Source: Colias croceus
Lineage: Eukaryota; Arthropoda; Insecta; Lepidoptera; Pieridae
DNA: 64,000 nucleotides
Assembly: GCF_905220415.1 (NCBI RefSeq)
Contig: NC_059562.1
Location: 1,381,501-1,445,500 of the forward strand
Direction of reading: 5' to 3'
The first letter of the stretch is position 1; every line of letters begins with the position of its first letter. Both the position numbers and the translations under genes were made by a program. The notes below the pieces were generated by a model. The model was not told the DNA's origin. It made no database searches and saw only the letters and a program-made list of their open reading frames with translations. Positions 35,801-47,800 of the stretch are shown here, one piece after another.

Positions 35801-38800
35801 ATCATTGGTCTTATATAAATAACTCACAGCAACATCAGGGTCCATATGGGCACCAGCTACCAATGTCCCCGTGGTATCATTCAGCAGCACTTGCACGGTT
35901 ATCTTCAGGCCTCTCTCCCGCAAACAGCTCTGGAGTAAAGCAGCCACATCCACTCCATCCATCCCACTGCATTTGAAGCTCTTGGTCCAGGTTATCAGCT
36001 CGCCAGATGATATGGAGTGCTGCTTCATGGGGAACGAAAATGTGAATCCTGAAACGTTGAATTAGAATAGCTGAATGGAATGTTGAAAAATATTTTTTTT
36101 GTCGCAAATTTAATCCGATGTTGCTTTGCTTCCGACGTGATACAAATTCACAACTATGCGGATCCGATCTCACAATAATTGCAACCATTAATAACTTAAC
36201 AATATGTTGTTACTTATTATAACTTTTGTCACATCTTTAAGTGTAATTTCTTTAGGCGTGTTGAGAGTAAAATTTCAAGTTCGCATCATGGCAATACCGT
36301 CTCATCATGAAGAAAGGCGACGATTTTGGTATCTTTGAATCTTGTCAAAGAAATTTCACTTCTGACACGTGTGCTTGAAACACGCTCTTACATGTATTAA
36401 CTTAGGTTAAAAATAATATGAAAATTATGGACATACCTAGAGAAAGTTCACGGTCTACCATGTCTTCTGAACGTAGGAAATCAAGCACACAGTCTGCGAG
36501 GAAGTTGAAAAGCTCTTCCCCAGTTCCAAGCCGTAAAGCATCACTGAAAGTAATTTTACATTGAGTTATTATAAAAAAAAATGTTAGATTTACAATGGTT
36601 AGAAGACATACAAAAGAAAATTAAAAACAATAATATTATTCTGTCGAGTAGTAATTTTAATTATTATAATTTCAAAGTTCCTTGAAAACCTGAATACGTT
36701 TAAAAATCAATTTGTATTTGCAAACAATTTCTAATTATTTTCTTTAATTACCACACCGATATCGGTACATTTATTATGTAAATGTACAAATACATAATAA
36801 ATGTACATTTACATAATAAATGTACCGATATCGGTGTGGTAATTAAAGAAAATAATTAGAAATTGATACACAATCAGTTTATGTATTTACTTTCAAACTT
36901 TTCAAATCTATTTCAATTAAACACCACATAACTTCCCAAGCATTTAAAACAAATCGAACACAAGAAGCTTATAAATCTCAAGTGAGATCCTCTATCAGGA
37001 AAAGGGGCTGTACCTGATATGATAATGTTTGACATCCTCTCGCACCAGCTGACCTCCCCGCAGTTCTAAGAATAGCACTCGGAAATTTGTACCTCCCAGA
37101 TCTAGTGCTAGGAACACACCTTCCTCTGTAAGAATTAAAAGATATCTTTTCGTATTTATTTTTAAAGAATTGAAGTTTGAGCATTGACGGTAAGTATAAT
37201 AATTGGCACCTTTTAAGAACTCAACGGAATTGTTCAACAACAAAATTATTATATTCCAGGAAACTTAAAGAATCTAGTCTGGTGCGCATCATAATAAACA
37301 GGCTAAGTATACAGGGTTACTTGTAAAACACCAACCTCGCAGGACAAGATAGCTAACATCTTAAGCCTTGTTTCCACTTGAGCATGCTCAGGCGAATGAG
37401 CGGCTCATTTGGCCGAGCTGCTCAAGTGGAGACGCCTGAGCATGCTCGGGCCGCGCGTGCTCAGACGTCTCCACTTGAGCGGCTCGGCCAAATGAGCCGC
37501 TCATTCGCCTGAGCATGCTCAAGTGGAAACAAGGCTTTAAGTAACAACATTTGTTCTATAACTTTTAATAATTTGTTACATTTTATTTTCATACAAAAAT
37601 AAATATTCATTTAATTTTCCGTTTGAATATAATAAACTCTACGCGCATCCCTAAAATTGCGTAAACATTTAACAACGTTGAAACTTGAAAGTATAAAAAT
37701 TTAACATTTTCCTTTGTCGAAGCTGACGAACAGTGTATAATTTATTGATTATGTTATGTTACACACATCAGAATAAGCTAAGGGATATAAAAAGTAAATG
37801 ATTCCTAACCTGTGCCATCAGGAAGTTCAGGAATATATGTGTTTTCCATCTGCAAGCTGGATGGTCTTTCACTGAGGCCATTTTCAATTTCCCGTGTGAA
37901 TACTTCGCCAACTTTCCGCAAGGTGGCGCCACATAACACAAGACTGGATAACCTGGACTCCACCTGAAAAGAAATAGAAAAGCTCTAAGGTAAATTTAAT
38001 TGATTTAAAAACATGTTGTGTTGTGTCGTTGATGCAGAACTTCCCACTTTCAAACGTGTTCATGCAGCCTGCGACAAATTAAAAAGTATTACGACTTGCA
38101 ACAATCAAAAAAGCTGAGTTTGTTTTTAAAAAATATACAAAAATGTAACTAACATTAAAAGATAAGGCAACTACCACTAAAAATAATTTTTAGACAACCA
38201 AATCTGAAAGTTTTTACATCATTTTCTTATAAAATAAATATCATATAGATATAACTGCAAATAAACATTTTACTTTGTTTTCGTGAGCATGACTGATAAA
38301 AAAATCATTATGATGTGTAAATAGTATGTGGATAAAACTCTTGATATATATTTAAACAATTTAACTTTTTATAGTACCTAATGTGATATAGGTAATACAT
38401 CCATACTAATATTATAAATGTGAAAGTAACTCTGTCTGTCTGTCTGTTACTCAATCACGTCTAAACTACTGAACCAATTTGCATGAAATATAGTATTGAG
38501 ATATTTTGATACCCGAGAAAGGTCATAGGTCATAGGCTACTTTTTATACCGGGAAAATGACGCAATCCCGGAAATCCCACGGGAACGGGAACTATGCGGG
38601 TTTTTCTTTGAATACGCGGGCGAAGCCGCGGGCGGAAACCTAGCAATATTATAAACATTCAATAAAAGCAAAATAAAGGTAATGAAAAAAAATGTGAATG
38701 TGTTCTTATGAGATTAAGCTGAGTAGTTGTAGATCATAATGGTGGAGTTATAATATTATATTCTAAGAAATAACAAATGTATCTCGTTTTCAATGTATGA

Positions 38801-41800
38801 TTATTATTTATGCATCCATACTAATATTATAAATGCGAAAGTAACTCTGTCTGTCTGTTACTCAATCACGTCTAAACTACTGAACCAATTTGCATGAAAT
38901 TTGGTATGAAGATATTTTGATGCTTACCCGAGAAAGGACATTTTCTATCATCAAGACAAAGGCTACCTTTTATTGCGAAATATGTACCACGGGCGAAGCC
39001 GGGGCGGACCTCTAGTATGAAATAATTTTCAGTCCCATCTGTCTTGAAAAGTTAAGAAGATACATCATTATTATTGGTACCATGAATTTATAAATTTTAC
39101 AATTGAGCTAAAAATATGTAAATATCTGCGCGATACGATTTTTTTTTTGTATTGTGTATTATAGTGTATATAATATATTCTGTAGGTTGCAATAAATCTT
39201 TTATCTTATTATTATTATGCATGAAAATGTTTGGAAATTATTAATTATTATTAAAACGAAAAATCATATTCTAAGCCATTTTTTTCGTAAATAAATTCCC
39301 CTCTCATTTCATATCTTTAGAAATTCTTGTAAAAAATAATATCTATCTTGGCGCTACCAAAGGCAATAGGGATTCATTTTTATATGCATACTATATGTAC
39401 TTATTCACATAGATGGAATATTTCCGTCGGTTACATAATACTTCGGTTGACCGTTGAAGGGCCAGCCCTTGAACGTCCCGAAATATAGACTTTGAGGACA
39501 AACAAAATAATGATGTGAGATCGTTATTATGATATTTTGATAGTAATTGAAGATAGAGACATGTTTTTATAGAGACAGTATATATACACTTGTTATTAGA
39601 TTTATATTTTTACCGCCTTTAAAAAATAAGGTCCATTTATCACAATATTTTTAAGCAATCTGTATATCTGCGTTTTAATAGGTTCTCAACAAGTAAAATT
39701 AGGGACAGAAATTAAATTATTCAGATAAATGTTAACATAGTATATAATAATAGGTATTAGTACAGTAACTACGTCCATATCATCGCAGTTATTACTTTTT
39801 ATTAACCTTGTCAAATTAATTATGTACAAAATATAGTCTTAATTAAAATTCGTAATAAGCAGTTAATATTTATAAATTTATAAAGAATAGAAAAAATTCG
39901 ATCACGAGGCGGGACTTGAACCCGCATCCTTCGCGCCATTCCGGGGCGGATGCCTAACCAACTCAGCCACTCGTGACCCGCCTGAGCAATCGAATTTATT
40001 CTATCCTTTCAGTTTTATGTGTCTTAGGGACACACCGCGCGCCATCTATTGAGATGATTTAACAACCATTTCAACCAATATGAAGCACTTTTCAGTGAAT
40101 ACAATATTGTAACGATGGAACACGACCTTTCTTGAATTTATATTTTTTGGTTTTTATGGCATTCAAATGCTTTATAAATATAAATTTATAAAGAATAGAA
40201 AAAATTCGATCACGAGGCGGGACTTGAACCCGCATCCTTCGCGCCATTCCGGGGCGGATGCCTAACCAACTCAGCCACTCGTGACCCGCCTGAGCAATCG
40301 AATTTATTCTATCCTTTCAGTTTTATGTGTCTTAAGGGACACACCGCGCGCCATCTATTGAGATGATTTAACAACCATTTCAACCAATATGAAGCACTTT
40401 TCAGTGAATACAATATTGTAACGATGGAACACGACCTTTCTTGAATTTATATTTTTTGGTTTTTAGGGCATTCAAATGCTTTATAAATATAAATTTATAA
40501 AGAATAGAAAAAATTCGATCACGAGGCGGGACTTGAACCCGCATCCTTCGCGCCATTCCGGGGCGGATGCCTAACCAACTCAGCCACTCGTGACCCGCCT
40601 GAGCAATCGAATTTATTCTATCCTTTCAGTTTTATGTGTCTTAAGGGACACACCGCGCGCCATCTATTGAGATGATTTAACAACCATTTCAACCAATATG
40701 AAGCACTTTTCAGTGAATACAATATTGTAACGATGGAACACGACCTTTCTTGAATTTATATTTTTTGGTTTTTATGGCATTCAAATGCTTTATAAATATA
40801 AATTTATAAAGAATAGAAAAAATTCGATCACGAGGCGGGACTTGAACCCGCATCCTTCGCGCCATTCCGGGGCGGATGCCTAACCAACTCAGCCACTCGT
40901 GACCCGCCTGAGCAATCGAATTTATTCTATCCTTTCAGTTTTATGTGTCTTAAGGGACACACCGCGCGCCATCTATTGAGATGATTTAACAACCATTTCA
41001 ACCAATATGAAGCACTTTTCAGTGAATACAATATTGTAACGATGGAACACGACCTTTCTTGAATTTATATTTTTTGGTTTTTATGGCATTCAAATGCTTT
41101 ATAAATATAAATTTATAAAGAATAGAAAAAATTCGATCACGAGGCGGGACTTGAACCCGCATCCTTCGCGCCATTCCGGGGCGGATGCCTAACCAACTCA
41201 GCCACTCGTGACCCGCCTGAGCAATCGAATTTATTCTATCCTTTCAGTTTTATGTGTCTTAAGGGACACACCGCGCGCCATCTATTGAGATGATTTAACA
41301 ACCATTTCAACCAATATGAAGCACTTTTCAGTGAATACAATATTGAAGGATGCGGGTTCAAGTCCCGCCTCGTGATCGAATTTTTTCTATTCTTTATAAA
41401 TTTATATTTATAATGCATTTGAATGCCATAAAAACCAAAAAATATAAATTCAAGAAAGGTCGTGTTCCATCGTTACAATATTGTATTCACTGAAAAGTGC
41501 TTCATATTGGTTGAAATGGTTGTTAAATCATCTCAATAGATGGCGCGCGGTGTGTCCCTTAAGACACATAAAACTGAAAGGATAGAATAAATTCGATTGC
41601 TCAGGCGGGTCACGAGTGGCTGAGTTGGTTAGGCATCCGCCCCGGAATGGCGCGAAGGATGCGGGTTCAAGTCCCGCCTCGTGATCGAATTTTTTCTATT
41701 CTTTATAAATTTATATTTATAAAGCATTTGAATGCCATAAAAACCAAAAAATATAAATTCAAGAAAGGTCGTGTTCCATCGTTACAATATTGTATTCACT

Positions 41801-44800
41801 GAAAAGTGCTTCATATTGGTTGAAATGGTTGTTAAATCATCTCAATAGATGGCGCGCGGTGTGTCCCTTAAGACACATAAAACTGAAAGGATAGAATAAA
41901 TTCGATTGCTCAGGCGGGTCACGAGTGGCTGAGTTGGTTAGGCATCCGCCCCGGAATGGCGCGAAGGATGCGGGTTCAAGTCCCGCCTCGTGATCGAATT
42001 TTTTCTATTCTTTATAAATTTATATTTATAAAGCATTTGAATGCCATAAAAACCAAAAAATATAAATTCAAGAAAGGTCGTGTTCCATCGTTACAATATT
42101 GTATTCACTGAAAAGTGCTTCATATTGGTTGAAATGGTTGTTAAATCATCTCAATAGATGGCGCGCGGTGTGTCCCTTAAGACACATAAAACTGAAAGGA
42201 TAGAATAAATTCGATTGCTCAGGCGGGTCACGAGTGGCTGAGTTGGTTAGGCATCCGCCCCGGAATGGCGCGAAGGATGCGGGTTCAAGTCCCGCCTCGT
42301 GATCGAATTTTTTCTATTCTTTATAAATTTATATTTATAAAGCATTTGAATGCCATAAAAACCAAAAAATATAAATTCAAGAAAGGTCGTGTTCCATCGT
42401 TACAATATTGTATTCACTGAAAAGTGCTTCATATTGGTTGAAATGGTTGTTAAATCATCTCAATAGATGGCGCGCGGTGTGTCCCTTAAGACACATAAAA
42501 CTGAAAGGATAGAATAAATTCGATTGCTCAGGCGGGTCACGAGTGGCTGAGTTGGTTAGGCATCCGCCCCGGAATGGCGCGAAGGATGCGGGTTCAAGTC
42601 CCGCCTCGTGATCGAATTTTTTCTATTCTTTATAAATTTATATTTATAAAGCATTTGAATGCCATAAAAACCAAAAAATATAAATTCAAGAAAGGTCGTG
42701 TTCCATCGTTACAATATTGTATTCACTGAAAAGTGCTTCATATTGGTTGAAATGGTTGTTAAATCATCTCAATAGATGGCGCGCGGTGTGTCCCTTAAGA
42801 CACATAAAACTGAAAGGATAGAATAAATTCGATTGCTCAGGCGGGTCACGAGTGGCTGAGTTGGTTAGGCATCCGCCCCGGAATGGCGCGAAGGATGCGG
42901 GTTCAAGTCCCGCCTCGTGATCGAATTTTTTCTATTCTTTATAAATTTATATTTATAAAGCATTTGAATGCCATAAAAACCAAAAAATATAAATTCAAGA
43001 AAGGTCGTGTTCCATCGTTACAATATTGTATTCACTGAAAAGTGCTTCATATTGGTTGAAATGGTTGTTAAATCATCTCAATAGATGGCGCGCGGTGTGT
43101 CCCTTAAGACACATAAAACTGAAAGGATAGAATAAATTCGATTGCTCAGGCGGGTCACGAGTGGCTGAGTTGGTTAGGCATCCGCCCCGGAATGGCGCGA
43201 AGGATGCGGGTTCAAGTCCCGCCTCGTGATCGAATTTTTTCTATTCTTTATAAATTTATATTTATAAAGCATTTGAATGCCATAAAAACCAAAAAATATA
43301 AAAGCAGTTAATATTTATCACTGAACAAAATATTTATTTATTTATTTATTTCATTAAGGATCACCAACATGACATACACTGATACATATATAAAAGCATT
43401 AAAGTAATTACAATCGTAGACATAGTGCTGTCACAATTATAGGCAACCACCACTAACAAATACAACATTAAATCCAAATCTAAGACACACAGTCTGCAGC
43501 TAACTGCAGATTAGGTAAAAAATACACATATACATAAATCCAATTTTGACGGCAAAATGTTTATAAGTTCAAGATAAAAGTATAATAAACACGAATATTC
43601 CATAGTAGAAATATTTTTTATAATTATTAATAACATGACCCATAATCATTTTCTTATCGAAAGTGTGAGTGCAGGGTTAATTTTCCTTACTGATTTATTT
43701 ATCACTAATTTAAACCGCTTTTAAATTTGTTTTTTAAACAAATTAGCGTCTCGCCCCGTCTCTTCTTAATATGTTAAAAAATAAAGCTTTAAGGAATACT
43801 GCTTTCTACGGATAGACGAATTATCAAAATCGCTTCAGTAGTTTTTGCGTTTTACCTTTATCTTCAATTGTTATCTTGCAATAAGAAATTTCCAAGAAGA
43901 ACAAGATTGAGAAACTGGGAAACTAAACTTGTATATAAGTTGAGTTGTCGAACTATACATATAACATATTATTTTCATGTTGTACTTATGCACTACATAG
44001 TTAGTAGTGAATAGTAGAATTATTATTTTTATTTGAAACGTTCAGACCCGTAACTAATTCTGACTTCTTACTTTCATTATTATTATTATGTCCATTCTAA
44101 GCCACTTATTATATTATTATTATCCATATTCTTCACAGCGGGATATTATTATTATGAACACAATAATAATTGTCTGCATCGATCGCTCGTAATCTTTGAC
44201 CGATATAACCCAAAACAATTTGTATCAGTAGGGTGCAAGTCAAGGTGAAGGTTTTACTGATATTCGTTTTACTAGTAATTATTTAACGTTATATGAATAA
44301 AAATAAATAAAATGTTTATATTCACATATATTTATTATTTATCCTTTACTAGCGGTCCGCCCCGGTTTGTCCGTGGAACATATTTACGTTTTCTCTACAT
44401 AATAACTAGACATCGGATTATATGCATTTGCATATTTGCATGTGCAAATGCATAAAACTCTCTAATTACGGCGTTAGTGCATATTTTAGCCTTTTTCCCC
44501 AATCGTGCATATTTCGTGCATAAATCGTTAAGTAGCGGGAGTTTTGATTGGTCGACTAAACTTTATTAGCCAATCAGAACGCTCAGCGAGTAAACAAACC
44601 CTATTTTGGCATGGTAAAATGGCAAAAAATTACAAAATGGGCTCCAATTTAAGTAAATTTTGAGCCATTCAAAATAGGGCTAGATTACCCTTTTGGGGCT
44701 AAAAAGGTAAAACACGGGTTGAATTCCAAAAAAGGGCTAGATTTAGCCCGGAAAGGTCTAAGGTGGCAACACTGGGCTCGCGGGTGACAAACGTCACAAA

Positions 44801-47800
44801 TTTGCGCTCGAAAATTTGGTAAAAATGCTTAATTGTATATTGGCACAAAAACTATACTCAATTTCAAGAAAATTTCAATGTTTTTGTACAATCTTTGATT
44901 TAAATATATAAAAATAATAAAGATTTTTTTTGATTTATATGTGCATATTTTAGGCATATCAGTCGTTTTTAGTGCATATTTCGGCCTTTTTTAGTGCATA
45001 TTTGCATGCATATTTTGGCATTTTGTTAGTGCATATAATCCGATGTCTAATAATAACCATCCTCGTACTTCAAGGAATATAATAAAAAAATAATTTTCGA
45101 AATCGGTTTAACCGTTCACACGTGATGCCGTGACAACAACACGGGTTTCATTTTTTAAATATTTATGTAGATTTATCCATGCCAATTTGAATATTTAATT
45201 TCGCATGATTGATTTTTTTTAGATATTTCTTTTTACCACATTTCATTTTAATTTATTGAGCTGAAATACTCATGAATTATAAATAAAATTTATTGTCACA
45301 AAAAAGCAATAAAAATAAAAATTTTATTATACATATGTGCAAATAAATCGACAATAATATTATAAAGATGAAGAGTTTGTTTGTTTGAACGCGCTAATCT
45401 CAGGAACTACTAGTCCGATTTGAAAAATTCTTTCGGTGTTAGATAGCCGATTTATCGAGGAAGGTTATAGGTAATAATATATATATATACGTATACCATC
45501 ACCCTAAGACCAACAGGAGTGGAGCAATACGGGTGAAACCGCATGGCACAGCTATTTAACAAGGGTGAACTGAAAGTTTACCCCCGCGTCCGCGTTAAAA
45601 TGTAGAAGCCCTTTTGGCTAACATTGAGAAACACCTTACAAAAAAAAAAGCTAGTTAACAATAAAAATAGGTATATGCTTCACTAAAAAGTGAAATTGAG
45701 AATAAGGTAGAGCTTTTTTGACCGTTTTTTTATCTGCGAGTGAAACCGAGAGGCATAAAATATATTATATCCTATTCTTAATCCTATCCTACTAATATTA
45801 TAAATGCGAAAGTTTGTGACGATGTGTGTGTGTGTTTGTTACTCTTTCACGCAAATACTACTGAACCGATTACCATGAAATTTAGCTTAGAAGGTAACTT
45901 GGATTAACACATAGGATAGGTTGTATCTACGGGAACTATGCAGGTTTTCCATATCCATTTTCATTCTATGTGAAAACGTGGGCGAAGCCGCGGGCGGTAA
46001 TCTAGTATTATTATATTAACGCTAAATAAATATATGTAATAAAAATGAAAAGAAAATGCATCGTTTATTGTTTTAGATACATATCATATAAACTTAATCT
46101 TTACTGCATTTGCCACCAAGGCAGTTATTGTTTAAGTAGCTTTTAGTCATTAAACATTAAAATATTATCTAAATATATTAATGGCATTATAAACGTGTTT
46201 GTTTTATGTTAAAGGTTGACTGATAACATGGAAAAATGTCTGAATATATTCCAAAATGCCACATTGCTTTTAAGAACGGACGAAGTTGCGTGAATCAACT
46301 AGTGTTGTGATATGGTATACCGATATGCGTTTGTACTTTGAACGTTTTTTTCGATACTACACAAAATAAAGGAAGTGATAAGTAACATAACACGGACTTA
46401 TTATTGTTGTAACAAAATTGTTAAACTAAAAAAACTTTTTACGTATCGCTGTTTGTATTTTCTGTGTCACGACTCACGATTTATTTTATTAAAAAATAAA
46501 CTGCACGTCGTAATATTTTGGATATAAAACTATTTTATACTACCGATACTCTTATAACTAAATGTTTGTATGTTCATTTGTTGCTCCTTCACACAAAAAC
46601 TGCTGAACCGATTTCCATTAAATTTGGCAGACACTACTTTGGAAGCTGCTGGCGAAAGCTAGTAGGTATTACATATTTTGAATTTTCAATAGTTTCATAA
46701 TCAAGTACACGCATGTATTCAACTTTTCCATACAATAGCCTTCTAAAACATTTCTTAATGACATTTGATCTCGCTGATAATGATAATAAAACACGAGTAC
46801 AAGTGAGCCGTCTCAATCGACCTACTATCTGTCATCATTCCCACAATTGAGCTCATCAATATAATTGATGCATTTCAACTAAAATATATGTTATAGTCCA
46901 AACAATCCCGAAAGAATCTCTTCGCGGAATGACTGGTATCTTAAGTTTTGCTAAAGCCATCGGGCAATCCTCGAAATACATTTGAATTTCACCCTATGAC
47001 TTTCAGCAGTCTCGGGCGTAGGCGAACGCAGCATAGGCAATAGGCATCGCACGCGCATGTAAAGGTCTCAGCACACATATGGGATCGGAAAGGGATCGAT
47101 CCCTTTCCGATCCCATATGTGTGCTGAGACCCTTAATCGCCTCAGCTAGACAACGACTGACGGAAATTGTTTAATAAGAGGCCGAAATATTAGATTTATT
47201 TGGGCTTTGACAAAGTCATTATGATTTATGCCTGTAGTGACCAGTCTTGGACCAGTCCAACCTAGGAGTGCCCGAGCTTCGGGGTTTGACTATGATATTA
47301 GTAAAATAGATTTGCACTGAAATGATTCAAGAACGTCGAATCTATTTTTTACGCGACCTATTTTCTAAAACTGTCACAATACAGATAGAACCAGGTAGAA
47401 CTATTTTTGACAATTATCTGTGTTCACTTCATTTAAGACTTCATTATTCCCAATGCATTTCATTTCTTCGCACTATAATTGATAGCTTCGATTTGTTTAG
47501 GGGCTGTCCATTAATCACGTGAGGCTCGAAAGGGGGGGGGGAGGGGTCCATCAAAACATCACGAAATATCACAAGAGGGAGGGGGGGTAAAGTAATATAT
47601 CACGTGTATTTATTTTTCGACAAGCGCGCGATGCTCAACCGAAAAGCGGCGTTACATGTATTTATTTTTAGTCAAACGCGTACAACTTTTTCGCATATCT
47701 TTCATTATTTTTATGTCATTCAAAAACAAACTGCAATCTTTCTGTCTACCTCTGAAAGTTTATTATAGTAGTCTTTAATTTACTATAATAAAATTAGATG

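Larger units (their letters stand above)
39857..43318. repeat. head-to-head array of tRNA-like genes bounded by 17-bp direct repeats
   Basis: Eleven complete and one partial copies of a 309-bp unit: five complete on minus (39.9-41.2 kb) and then, after a junction at about 41344, one truncated and six complete on plus. AAGCAGTTAATATTTAT occurs at both outer borders (39857-39873 and 43302-43318), as expected for a target-site duplication around one insertion. Spacer copies are nearly identical. The array lies in the 11-kb hexokinase intron. Confidence 0.9.

Noticed and set aside
39902..43229. Functional serine tRNA gene cluster
   Set aside because: Acceptor and T arms and Pol III boxes are good. 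The anticodon loop lacks U33, the D stem is only 3 bp and the anticodon stem has a mismatch, so decoding function and isotype are not asserted.
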